Counted from the first letter of the stretch, positions 24,442 through 32,432 are shown. The stretch: 64,000 nt of DNA from Bacteroidota bacterium (GCA_023437225.1 JAEZGS010000015.1:28211-92210), one strand, 5' to 3'. A program made the numbers and translations. Notes: generated by a model not told the origin, from the letters alone.

Positions 24442-24667
24442 CTTTATACATTCAATTCCTGTTATTTGTTAGTGAGTCATAAGTGAATAGACTAATAATT
24501 ATAAACAGTTGACATTTGATATGTTCAGTTTGCCGCTGAGTCCTGTACTACCTGTTTCTTGTGCTTATTCGCGATTGCTTTACCGCCGTCATCTCTTGCA
24601 TTCAAGTCCATAGCCGTTGGTCGATGCAGAATTGGTTGCTCTAATCATTATCTTCATCGGAAACCAA
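24442..24667. other. Intergenic region between hipT and the primase-helicase, with a 28-codon ORF
   Basis: Contains a minus-strand ORF at 24525-24611 (ATG to TGA, 28 codons) encoding MDLNARDDGGKAIANKHK plus ten residues ending in AAN. It has ordinary coding composition and may be the tail of a lost gene or a real small peptide. Nothing else is recognised. Confidence 0.35.
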
Positions 24668-25624
24668 TTATAAATTCAGCTTCGCAGCTTTTTCTTTTAT
24701 CAAAAGTTTGTATTGATCTTTCAATTCTTCAGGTAGAAAACTCAGTGGTATAAACTGAATCCATTTTTCGATGCTAGTAGAAAATTTTTGATATATATTT
24801 TCGATTGCCTTTTCGTCTAAGATTTTAAACGAGGATAAAACTGCATCAAAATCTTTTCTGCCTATTTTTCTTTTTTTGCCATTAAGGTTCAAGGCCAGTT
24901 CTTCCGTATCGCCTTTTACAATGAGTGCAGAAGCTACCATATCATACGCGGGTGCTAAAACATATCCAGTTTGTAGGCTTTTGATTAAGGAGAAATTTTT
25001 GAGGTGCATATCGGCATTACCCGTTAAAAAAGAAAAGATAACCTGCTCGAAGAAGTTGATCAGATCCAGTCCCGGATTTTCAGAATACTTCAAAATTGCT
25101 TTTGCTATTTGTTCATACGAGCCTTTGTACTTATCTTCTGTCAACCGCTCTGTTAACTGGCACATATCCTCCATGTGCAGCTTAGTTTTCTTTGCCCTGT
25201 CAATCCGTTTGGTAATATAAGCAAGGCTTCCGTTTTGTAACCTTATTAGAGAATGCGGAACTGTTGCAATACCCGATAATTCCGCTAAGTGCATGGTCAG
25301 GTCTTCGACTTCCGGCAAGTGAGGATATTGTTTTGTAGCAGGTTTTAATATATATCCACCCCACAGACCGACGATGGTAAACCGCCCAGGCGTTTTGGCT
25401 TCTGTATCCTCTTTAGACCTTTTTTCAATATCGAGTGAAAGTTTGGGCTGTACCCCTGTTACAGCTATTTGACTTTTGATTACTTTCTCACCCAACTCAA
25501 GCATCTGCTCTTCTGTGTAGGGCAACTGGGGAGGCTGCGGCTTTCCAAACATCCTGCGACTACAGGCCGGGTGAAAGTCGATCTGACCGGGCTCCAGTTC
25601 TTTATAACAATATAGGCAGCGCAT
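24668..25624 (-). CDS. hipT: HipT-like serine/threonine kinase toxin of a tripartite HipBST system
   Basis: A 318-residue HipA-fold kinase lacking the N-terminal HipA subdomain, which is encoded separately upstream. The N-terminus has a likely zinc knuckle (C3, C6, H18, C21). The Gly-rich/autophosphorylation loop reads AVTGVQPKL (Thr56), the ATP lysine is probably K94 (ILKP), the catalytic motif is NADMHLKN (D205-N210) and the metal ligand is D228 in APAYDM. E. coli HipT phosphorylates tryptophanyl-tRNA synthetase; the target here is not known. The start overlaps the hipS stop by one base (TAATG), implying coupled translation. Confidence 0.85.
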   Translation of the reverse strand: MRCLYCYKELEPGQIDFHPACSRRMFGKPQPPQLPYTEEQMLELGEKVIKSQIAVTGVQPKLSLDIEKRSKEDTEAKTPGRFTIVGLWGGYILKPATKQYPHLPEVEDLTMHLAELSGIATVPHSLIRLQNGSLAYITKRIDRAKKTKLHMEDMCQLTERLTEDKYKGSYEQIAKAILKYSENPGLDLINFFEQVIFSFLTGNADMHLKNFSLIKSLQTGYVLAPAYDMVASALIVKGDTEELALNLNGKKRKIGRKDFDAVLSSFKILDEKAIENIYQKFSTSIEKWIQFIPLSFLPEELKDQYKLLIKEKAAKLNL

Positions 25625-25953
25625 TATCCTTCGTTATTTTGTGATTCCACAATACTCACCGCTCCAATGCAATCCCGGCAACAGGCCAGTAATAGCCCCA
25701 TTCTGTCCCGCTGATTCAGTTTCCAGTTTTGTTCAGCTACTTCCAATAGCCAACCTTCCGGTATCAGCCCATCAAAGAAGGGAAACATTACTGAACTAAC
25801 GTACGCTTTGTCTAATAATGGAAGCGTCAGACTTACCGCTTCGGCGCCCGTCATTTGTAAATAATCCCGGTCATAAATAAAGTTGTACCCATCTTCAGTT
25901 TCAGATAGGTATCCAGCTAGTTTATCCACCATAAACACATTAGCTTTCCTCAT
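25624..25953 (-). CDS. hipS: HipS-like protein (separate HipA N-terminal subdomain), probable antitoxin
   Basis: A 109-residue protein corresponding to the N-terminal subdomain of HipA, with GYLSETEDGYNFIYD and the conserved FFDGLIPEGWLL segment. In the HipBST system this small protein, rather than HipB, neutralises the HipT kinase. The ATG at 25953 is chosen over a TTG one codon upstream. It overlaps hipB by 14 bases and hipT by one, giving the order hipB-hipS-hipT as in E. coli HipBST. Confidence 0.82.
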   Translation of the reverse strand: MRKANVFMVDKLAGYLSETEDGYNFIYDRDYLQMTGAEAVSLTLPLLDKAYVSSVMFPFFDGLIPEGWLLEVAEQNWKLNQRDRMGLLLACCRDCIGAVSIVESQNNEG

Positions 25954-26173
25954 CAATCAAAGTTTGACGGTTTATAGGCACAGGGCCTAGTTCATGCCCA
26001 AATAGCTTAAGCACTTGATTTACTTTGTCCATACGCGATGAAGTTTTTCCCTGTTCCAATTCTCTGATAAACCGAAGGCCAACGCCGGCTTTTTCTGCAA
26101 GTTCAGGCTGCGTTAGTCTCGCTTGCTTTCGTTTTTCTTTCAAAAATTCTGGCAATCTCTTCATCACATCCAT
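25940..26173 (-). CDS. hipB: HipB-like helix-turn-helix DNA-binding protein
   Basis: A 77-residue Xre/Cro-type HTH protein: KRKQARLTQPELAEKAGV and GLRFIRELEQGKTSSRMDKV are the HTH helices. It is expected to autoregulate the operon by binding the three inverted repeats directly upstream. It could start at 26173 or three codons later (26164). The first operator begins three bases upstream of the earlier start, so binding would occlude the start region. Confidence 0.88.
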   Translation of the reverse strand: MDVMKRLPEFLKEKRKQARLTQPELAEKAGVGLRFIRELEQGKTSSRMDKVNQVLKLFGHELGPVPINRQTLIDEES

Positions 26174-26175
26174 AT

Positions 26176-26193
26176 TATACCCTTAAAGGTATA
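26176..26193. promoter_or_regulatory. HipB operator 1
   Basis: TATACC-N6-GGTATA, perfect half-sites, total 18 bases. E. coli HipB operators are TATCC-N8-GGATA with the same overall span. It is adjacent to the hipB start codon. Confidence 0.75.
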
Positions 26194-26216
26194 AAAAATA
26201 ATCATTCAACCATAAA

Positions 26217-26234
26217 TATACCCTATAAGGTATA
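26217..26234. promoter_or_regulatory. HipB operator 2
   Basis: A second TATACC-N6-GGTATA inverted repeat with perfect half-sites, its centre 41 bases from operator 1. Confidence 0.75.
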
Positions 26235-26256
26235 ATATATTAAATTTAAGCCAAAA

Positions 26257-26274
26257 CGTACCCTAAAGGGTATA
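26257..26274. promoter_or_regulatory. HipB operator 3 (imperfect)
   Basis: CGTACC-N6-GGTATA, one half-site deviating at two bases, centred 40 bases from operator 2. The constant spacing of about four helical turns would place HipB dimers on one face of the DNA. Confidence 0.65.
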
Positions 26275-26324
26275 AATAAATGAATAAAAGTTAGGTTTCT
26301 CAATTAAAAGTTCAATATATTGCA

Positions 26325-26565
26325 CTACACGAAAGGCTGACCTTGCAATTCAGGCTGTTCACTCTCCTTAATCGTTATTAACGGTACTGGTACCGTTTCT
26401 TCAACAAATCGCAACAACTGGTTAACCACTATTCCAATTAACTTTAAAAGATTTTGTTTTGCCTAAAGCTCCAATTTTCTCACAGATGTAAGATGCTTCT
26501 AAGTAGTAAGTTGCCAGATCAGAGTAATGACGAGCTCTTTCAATAATTTTTTGAAAATAAATCCA
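26325..26565 (-). pseudogene. Decayed, frameshifted gene remnant of unknown family
   Basis: Two overlapping minus-strand frames read as continuous protein-like sequence if joined by one frameshift near 26435. The upstream frame gives ERARHYSDLATYYLEASY and further residues to GKTKS. The downstream frame gives IGIVVNQLLRFVEETVPVP and continues to a stop at 26325-26327. There is no intact start and a stop lies just before the upstream part. The family is not recognised. Confidence 0.45.
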
Positions 26566-27474
26566 TTACTATTTGTGGAAGGCAACGGAGCAGGTCTCAA
26601 ATGAAGAGGCGAGAAAAGACTTTCAAAGCTTGGACTTAAGATTTCGCATCAACAGATGTCCTCTATTTTCCGTAATCCCTTTTATTGTGGACTGTTATCT
26701 CACAATCTTCTGGAAGGTCAGGTAGTAGAAGGCGTTCATGAAAAGCTTATTTCAAAGGAAATCTTCTTGAAAGTAAATGAAGTACAGAACCAGAATGCAC
26801 ATGGCTACACCACTACAGAAGAGAATGATGCCATTCCATTAAAGCGTTTTCTTCGCTGTGAGATATGTGGCAGTTTCTTGAGAGGCTATATTGTTAAGTC
26901 AAAGGGTCTCTGGTATTACAAGTGCAATACTAAAGGATGCAACTGCAATAGAAGCGCTGAATCATTGCATAATCAATTTACGGGCATCTTAGAAGAGTAC
27001 ACACTTAAATCAGAAACATTAGTTCCTGTAATTGAAAAGCAAATGCTGGCGACTTACTATAAGTACAGCGAAGAAGAAGGTGATGATAAGCAGATTTATG
27101 AAAACAGGCTTAAGGAAATAAATAAAGATATTGCGTGGCAAAAGGAAAGGCTCAAAAAGGGAGAGATTCCCTATAATTTGTACCTTGATTTTATAAAAGA
27201 CTATGAGGAGGAAAAGAAGAAAATAGTGGAAGAATTGCAGAAAGGTTCAAAGGGAGTGTCGAACCCTGAATTATGCGTTCAATTTGCAGTTAACTATTCG
27301 ACGAAACTCAAACCCACATGGGCTTCTGCGAGTTATAGTGATCAGCAAAGACTTCAATTTTTATTGTTTCCTGAAGGAATTTTATACAACAGAGCGGAAG
27401 ATAAGTGTCGAACCACTGGTATAAATGTAGCATTCGCCTACATTGCAGAACTGGAGCGGTTTTTACAGCAATGT

Positions 27475-27514
27475 AAAAGCCGCACTTCCCTGAAAAATTT
27501 CGAGAGTGCGGCTT
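27475..27514 (-). terminator. Terminator of tRNA-Arg
   Basis: A perfect 10-bp stem, AAGCCGCACT / AGTGCGGCTT (27477-27486 with 27505-27514), followed on the minus strand by further T residues. It begins three bases downstream of the tRNA 3' end. Confidence 0.8.
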
Positions 27515-27517
27515 GGG

Positions 27518-27589
27518 TAGCCTCGACAGGAATCGAACCTGTATCTGGAGCTTCGGAAACTCTTATACTATCCATTGTACTACGAGGCC
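27518..27589 (-). tRNA. tRNA-Arg (anticodon CCG)
   Basis: A 72-base cloverleaf on the minus strand: acceptor GGCCTCG / CGAGGCT, D-arm with GG in the loop, anticodon loop TTCCGAA (CCG, reads CGG), variable loop AGAT, T-arm ACAGG-TTCGATT-CCTGT and discriminator A. CCA is not encoded. The anticodon stem has an A:C mismatch at its outer pair (27:43). It forms the right edge of the accessory island. Confidence 0.92.
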
Positions 27590-27622
27590 AGAACCCTGAA
27601 ATCAGGGCTTGCAAAACTAAGG

Positions 27623-28201
27623 TTATTTGATCAATCCGCCCACGTTGCTGGTGAAGATCTTCACTGCTATTGCCAGCAGGATGACCCCAAAAAATTTGCG
27701 AATGGCAATCAGGCCGGCACCGCCAATTAATCTCGAGATGTATTTGAGCGAATGCAATACCAGGTAAACAATGATCAGGTTGACCAGTATCCCCACGAGG
27801 ATCGTTCCTACATGGTAGTTGGCCGTTAATGAAATGATCGTTGTTAGCGTACCAGATCCTGCAATCAAAGGGAATGCAATAGGAACTACCGTTGAAAATT
27901 TTGGATCTGCTTCAGATTTGAAGAACTCGACCCCGAGAACCATCTCGAGGCCAAGTATAAAAATTACTATCGATCCACCCACAGCAAATGATCGAACGTC
28001 CACACCGAGCAGGTTTAAGAACTTTTCACCTACAAAAAGGAACAATATCATGAGCGCCCCTGAAATAAGAGTAGCCTTTACTTCGTGAATGCCCCCCATC
28101 TTTTCTTTCAGCGTGATTAAAAGAGGGATCGATCCAATGATATCGATAACTGCAAACAGCGTAAACGTTACGGTCAATATTTCATCAAGTCCTATTTCCA
28201 T
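27623..28201 (-). CDS. MarC family integral membrane protein
   Basis: A 192-residue protein with about six transmembrane helices. MarC/YhgN features are DIIGSIPLLITL in helix 1, SFAVGGSIVIFILGLEMVLG and the PIAFPLIAGSGTLTT segment. MarC function is unknown; early links to multidrug resistance were not upheld. Its start overlaps the end of the BtuB-like receptor gene by 10 bases, so it should be co-transcribed under the same cobalamin riboswitch. Confidence 0.88.
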   Translation of the reverse strand: MEIGLDEILTVTFTLFAVIDIIGSIPLLITLKEKMGGIHEVKATLISGALMILFLFVGEKFLNLLGVDVRSFAVGGSIVIFILGLEMVLGVEFFKSEADPKFSTVVPIAFPLIAGSGTLTTIISLTANYHVGTILVGILVNLIIVYLVLHSLKYISRLIGGAGLIAIRKFFGVILLAIAVKIFTSNVGGLIK

Positions 28202-30183
28202 GACTGCAAGTTAAAGCGCAGGCCGGCATAAGCGTTGAAACCGGGATTATTATATCCGTACACTTCCTGGTAGTTCGAATTTGTAATGTTTCTTAAGTCG
28301 GCAAACGCATACAACCTGTTCCTACAAAATCCATACTCAGCATATACCCCCACCAACACGAATCCTTTCAATTCTACATCAAAGGAAGTGAATGTAAGCG
28401 GATCAAATCCTTTGTCATCACGCTTTGCATAAGCCTGCATATTTGCAGACAGGTTTAGTCGCGGTGTCGGTTTCCAACTGATAGCCGTTCCGAAATTGGT
28501 GCGCGGTCTCCTCAATAGATTAAAATAGCTTGTGTCCTTCCCATTGTTGATGGTCATGATCTCGCCGTCTACATAAGTGAAGTTCAGGTTCCATCTGAAC
28601 TTATCGCCTAACTTGATTGTTGCTTCTGCTTCTACACCATGATCATTCTGTTCATCCTGGTTGATGTATTGAGATTTCCATGTTGCCGGATCGGTATGAA
28701 AGAAGAGTACATCCCTGATGCGTCTGTCAAAGTAAACAAGCCGCGCTGTAAATCTTTCTCGCGGATCGTAATATTGGATACCTCCTTCAACCGTGAACGC
28801 CGATTCAGGCTGAAGTTCCTTATTTCCATACTCTGAAAACAATTGATACAATCCAGGTGTTTTATATGCCGTTGAAACATTTACAAACAACTTATATCGC
28901 TCCATTATCAGCCACGATGGGTTGAAGCTATAAACAAAATTACTTCCATATGAAGAATGATTGTTCCATCTTCCCCCTGCTTCGATATTGAATCCATTAT
29001 TGAACTTCCCATTCAATGCGGCATATATTCCAAACTGCCGCTGCTTTACACTATCGCCGCTCATGCTCGATGGATAAGTACTCCAGGCATCCATAGCGAA
29101 ATGCTCCTGGTCAGTTGAAGATCGCCTCAGATCCGCTCCTGCAGTGAGCTGCCACTGCTGTGATAGTTTTGTGTTCACATACGCTTCTGCGAAGTGCTCA
29201 TGTGCTTTGTAAGCATCGCGGGAAAAGAGATAATAACCATTGCGACTCTTCGTGGAATCGTCGAGATACAACCTGTCAGTGAAGTTGTAATTGTATAGAA
29301 CATTCAGCGTTGACCGGCCAATAGTTATCTGGCTTTGTACGCCTGTCTGCATATTCTTTTGATCGGCCTTGTTATCGAGCTCATCGGTAAACGCACCATT
29401 ATCAACTTCCGCCTCTGTGGTAGTATACCGAACAAATGGTCGCACTACTACATTTGCAGATGGCCTCCATCCAATATTTGCCATCAGTGTATTTTGCTTA
29501 TACCTGTCTTTTTCGTTCGTACCAACGCCGGTAGTATCAAGTGTTTCATTAATTCCATCCGTCCTGAAGAATGCTCCTCCAACGGAGTAGTCCAATTTTC
29601 CTTTTGAGCCGGATACAGTTGCATTTCCACGCAAAGTGCCATAGCTGCCACCGCTTAATGATCCACTTACACTGATCGGTTTTTGGGCTCCCTTTTTTGT
29701 AATGATGTTGATCACTCCTGCGATTGCATCGCTTCCATATAATGTCGACTGGCTTCCTTTAAGGATCTCAACGCGCTCCACATTTTCGAGCGGTATCATT
29801 CGAATGTCGAAATTGCCACCAATGCCGGATGCATCATAAACCGGAACGCCATCAATAGTAATAAGTGTGTAATCGATCTTTGCTCCGCGCAGAAAAACAG
29901 TCTTATCTTTTCCTGCGCTGCTGTTTGCGCCGTTAATGTATATTCCTACCTGTTCATTCAATACCTGCGAAAGATCCTTCCCACCAGATTGCTCCAGTTG
30001 TTCCCGGGTAATGATGTTTACGACTTTACCCGTTCTTGATGTCTTCAATGGGAACTTGTTTGCGGTTACGATAACTTCATCAAGCGATGTTGTGCGAACC
30101 GTGTCTTGTGAATTGGCAATGAAACTACCGGATAATAAAAGCATCACCAATGATGCGGCTCTGTTGAATAGATTTCTGCTCAT
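28192..30183 (-). CDS. btuB: TonB-dependent vitamin B12 (BtuB-like) outer-membrane receptor
   Basis: A 663-residue receptor. It has a signal peptide ending near SGSFIANSQ and then a TonB box/plug (SLDEVIVTANKFPLKTSRTG, VFLRGAKIDYTLITIDGVPV, VEILKGSQSTLYGSDAIAGV). A 22-strand-type barrel follows and ends in an aromatic-rich C-terminus (YAGLRFNLQSWK). Assignment to cobalamin rests on BtuB-like length and plug sequence and on the cobalamin riboswitch directly upstream. It takes up corrinoids across the outer membrane with TonB energy. Confidence 0.9.
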   Translation of the reverse strand: MSRNLFNRAASLVMLLLSGSFIANSQDTVRTTSLDEVIVTANKFPLKTSRTGKVVNIITREQLEQSGGKDLSQVLNEQVGIYINGANSSAGKDKTVFLRGAKIDYTLITIDGVPVYDASGIGGNFDIRMIPLENVERVEILKGSQSTLYGSDAIAGVINIITKKGAQKPISVSGSLSGGSYGTLRGNATVSGSKGKLDYSVGGAFFRTDGINETLDTTGVGTNEKDRYKQNTLMANIGWRPSANVVVRPFVRYTTTEAEVDNGAFTDELDNKADQKNMQTGVQSQITIGRSTLNVLYNYNFTDRLYLDDSTKSRNGYYLFSRDAYKAHEHFAEAYVNTKLSQQWQLTAGADLRRSSTDQEHFAMDAWSTYPSSMSGDSVKQRQFGIYAALNGKFNNGFNIEAGGRWNNHSSYGSNFVYSFNPSWLIMERYKLFVNVSTAYKTPGLYQLFSEYGNKELQPESAFTVEGGIQYYDPRERFTARLVYFDRRIRDVLFFHTDPATWKSQYINQDEQNDHGVEAEATIKLGDKFRWNLNFTYVDGEIMTINNGKDTSYFNLLRRPRTNFGTAISWKPTPRLNLSANMQAYAKRDDKGFDPLTFTSFDVELKGFVLVGVYAEYGFCRNRLYAFADLRNITNSNYQEVYGYNNPGFNAYAGLRFNLQSWK

Positions 30184-30314
30184 AGTTTGTTTTGATTTCC
30201 ACGTTGTGTGTGATAACTATGAGCCTTCGGAACTGAGATCTAAGAAATGAAATGTCGCTGCAGCAGACTTTTTTCATCCCGGCTTTTCTCCCGAAAGCTC
30301 TGATGTCTTGTTGC

Positions 30315-30488
30315 AGTTGGCAGGTCTTCTGGCTTGCCTTCCTTCCCATCCCAACCTGATCGGGACAGTGGTTTTGAAGTTAATCGCTGAATACAGATCC
30401 AGCGGGGCTTACAGCTACGGGGATAGCACCGGATTCACACCGGTTTCCCTTTTCATCCCTTACGGGAACCAATTGCGGTGCGAATTTA
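30315..30488 (-). promoter_or_regulatory. Cobalamin riboswitch
   Basis: On the minus strand the leader carries the conserved parts in order: GGTTCCC, GGGAAACCGGTGTGAATCC, the CCCCGTAGCTGTAAGCC core, and the B12 box GCCAGAAGACCTGCC (about 30319-30334). This matches the AdoCbl-type riboswitch consensus. It ends about 130 bases before the btuB-like start. It is expected to repress the btuB-like and marC-family genes when cobalamin is abundant. No strong terminator is obvious between it and the gene, so translational control is plausible. Confidence 0.93.
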
Positions 30489-30525
30489 CTGTGTTAGGAT
30501 GACAACTTCGTTAAAGCGTAGATTA

Positions 30526-32310
30526 TTATTTCGCTACGATCATGGTCTTTGTATTTATTTGTGTTCCGTTAAGGACCAGACCATAGCTGTATGTTCCGGC
30601 AGGCAATGATTTTGTATCGAGCTGTTGTGTACCCCAGCCCCTTCCATTAATGTTGATCTTCTTTAGTTGCTGCCCTTTGCTGTTCAATAAGATCAACGCG
30701 GCTGCACCCGCATCTTCAGGAATAAAGTATCGAATTGTTGTCGACCCTCTTACAGGATTGGGAGAATTTTGTTCAAGGTAAGGGACGGTTGCGGACGCAT
30801 CATTCCTGTTTACAAGCAATGCTTCCAACTTATTGATACGCTCTTCGAGTTGCCTGTTTTTTTCGCTTAGTTCCTGGACAGCTTTTACCAGTGGTATCAC
30901 AAATTCACCATAGCGTAGTCCATAATGTCCCTCTTCTGATTCCGGTGCATCTACGCCACTAAATTGGTAGTCCAGTTTTTTTGCCGCTTTTTCTACATCC
31001 TGTGCTACAAATCCGCTATATATTACAGAGGACTGCTTTGCCGAGGATTCAATTGCCGGTGCAGGCATCAACGCTGCATTGTTACCCGACTTACTCAATA
31101 GTTGTATTTTGTCCTTTTCAATGGCCTCAATATTCAACGTATAGGTGACCGGTTTCAATTCGTTGATGAAGGCAAGGCCGGGCACATCTGTTTTGACGTT
31201 TTGCTTATATCTTCCGTCAGAGAATGTTGTCCATCCCACCTGTCCGCCGATGGATGTAACAGAACCGTTTCCGATTCGTACCTGGTTGCTCACACTTGCA
31301 AACGCCCCATAGCCAACTGCGGTTGAATTGGTCACGCCAATGTTTGAATATGCATACGCTCCCAGGAAAGTGCTTGAAGTAGAACCATAATAACCGGAAT
31401 ATAATCCTATGGCAGTGTTGTTGGGATTGACGGTATTGTTATAAATAGACTGATAACCGATGCCAACATTGTAAAGTCCTGTGGTATTGTTATACAAAGC
31501 TTCATAGCCGATGGCCACATTGTAACCACCACTGACATTCAAGCTTAACGTATTATACCCAAATGCGGCATTCGAGGTGCCGGTTGTATTCCCAGCCAAT
31601 GCGAAATGTCCCTGTGCGGTATTTCTTGCCCCGGTAGTGAGTTTACCGAGCGCCAGGGTTCCCACCCCTGTATTAGATGCGCCCGTAGCGCTAATGCTTC
31701 CCGTATTCTTGCCGATAAATGCGTTGTCCGTACCGGTATTATGAATGAATGGCGACCCATCATAATAAACCATTCCTGCAAACCAGATGTCGCGCCATCT
31801 TCGTGCCGAAGATCCAAAATTAATAGCACCAGATGTGCCGGGCAGTAGTTCAACGTTCACCGCCGTTGGTGCGGTGAGATTGGAAAGATTCTTATTTGCA
31901 TAGGTTGCCGATGTTGATATGTGCTTCCATCCTGCATCATAATAATAAACTCCCTTTGTTCCATTCGTTTGATAGATCAATAATCCGGCGGCAGGTGAAG
32001 CAATAGCATCTCTTTGTGCAAGAGTCATCCTGGGTATCAGCAATCCCCTGGTTGTAGATCTTATCTCCAGGATGGAAGACGATGCTGGTACCGTAGCTCC
32101 AATGCCAACTCTTCCCGCTACATCGATCGTCATGCGTTCGAGGTTTGCAGTAAAAATTCGGACGGGAATGGCGTTGGTGGTTCCCAGTTTCGAAGCGGTT
32201 GTTGCATCGGCATTGCCAATGAGTTTCCAGTCCTGAGCAACAGTCCCGTTAATCAGTAATGAAAAACAAAGCGTGGTGCAAATAATGCGTTGGTGTAATT
32301 TCTTTTCCAT
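30526..32310 (-). CDS. Secreted T9SS cargo with YadA-like repeats and S74 autoprocessing domain
   Basis: A 594-residue protein. A signal peptide ends near residue 25 (NGTVAQ). Residues ~195-345 form degenerate head repeats such as GYNVAIGYEALYNN. An intramolecular chaperone (peptidase S74) domain starts at 362-372, with FSDGRYKQNV containing the likely Ser364/Lys369 dyad. A coiled coil (QELSEKNRQLEERINKLEAL) follows, and residues ~515-594 are a type IX sorting domain (LEQNSPNPVRGSTTIRYFI ... GTYSYGLVLNG). S74 domains trimerise and self-cleave phage tail fibres. Here a fibre-like trimer exported by the T9SS encoded at 48-53 kb is inferred. Confidence 0.82.
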   Translation of the reverse strand: MEKKLHQRIICTTLCFSLLINGTVAQDWKLIGNADATTASKLGTTNAIPVRIFTANLERMTIDVAGRVGIGATVPASSSILEIRSTTRGLLIPRMTLAQRDAIASPAAGLLIYQTNGTKGVYYYDAGWKHISTSATYANKNLSNLTAPTAVNVELLPGTSGAINFGSSARRWRDIWFAGMVYYDGSPFIHNTGTDNAFIGKNTGSISATGASNTGVGTLALGKLTTGARNTAQGHFALAGNTTGTSNAAFGYNTLSLNVSGGYNVAIGYEALYNNTTGLYNVGIGYQSIYNNTVNPNNTAIGLYSGYYGSTSSTFLGAYAYSNIGVTNSTAVGYGAFASVSNQVRIGNGSVTSIGGQVGWTTFSDGRYKQNVKTDVPGLAFINELKPVTYTLNIEAIEKDKIQLLSKSGNNAALMPAPAIESSAKQSSVIYSGFVAQDVEKAAKKLDYQFSGVDAPESEEGHYGLRYGEFVIPLVKAVQELSEKNRQLEERINKLEALLVNRNDASATVPYLEQNSPNPVRGSTTIRYFIPEDAGAAALILLNSKGQQLKKININGRGWGTQQLDTKSLPAGTYSYGLVLNGTQINTKTMIVAK

Positions 32311-32432
32311 GGTAATCTTATTGTTGGTTAACAGATACCAGGGATGCGGAGTATATTGTTTTCAGTGCGGCTGTAGATGAAATATAATTTACGTTTTTTA
32401 TTCCATCTCACATACTATCTGCCATTGCACAT

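Larger units (their letters stand above)
26605..27630 (+). pseudogene. Serine recombinase remnant lacking the catalytic resolvase domain
   Basis: The frame (first ATG 26656) has the recombinase DNA-binding domain start MSSIFRNPFYCGLLSHNLLE, a zinc beta-ribbon (CEICGSFLRGYIV ... CNTKGCNC) and a coiled coil at about residues 150-195. These are the middle and C-terminal parts of a large serine recombinase. Protein-like sequence (SKLGLKISHQQ) continues upstream of the ATG to a stop at 26602-26604. The ~150-residue catalytic domain with the nucleophilic serine is missing. The frame then runs antisense through the tRNA-Arg and its terminator, so the natural end has also been lost. Confidence 0.8.

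Noticed and set aside
24668..25953. Single HipA gene broken by a frameshift
   Set aside because: The upstream part ends in its own stop overlapping a proper ATG, and the kinase begins with an additional zinc-knuckle sequence, both as expected for true hipS and hipT genes.
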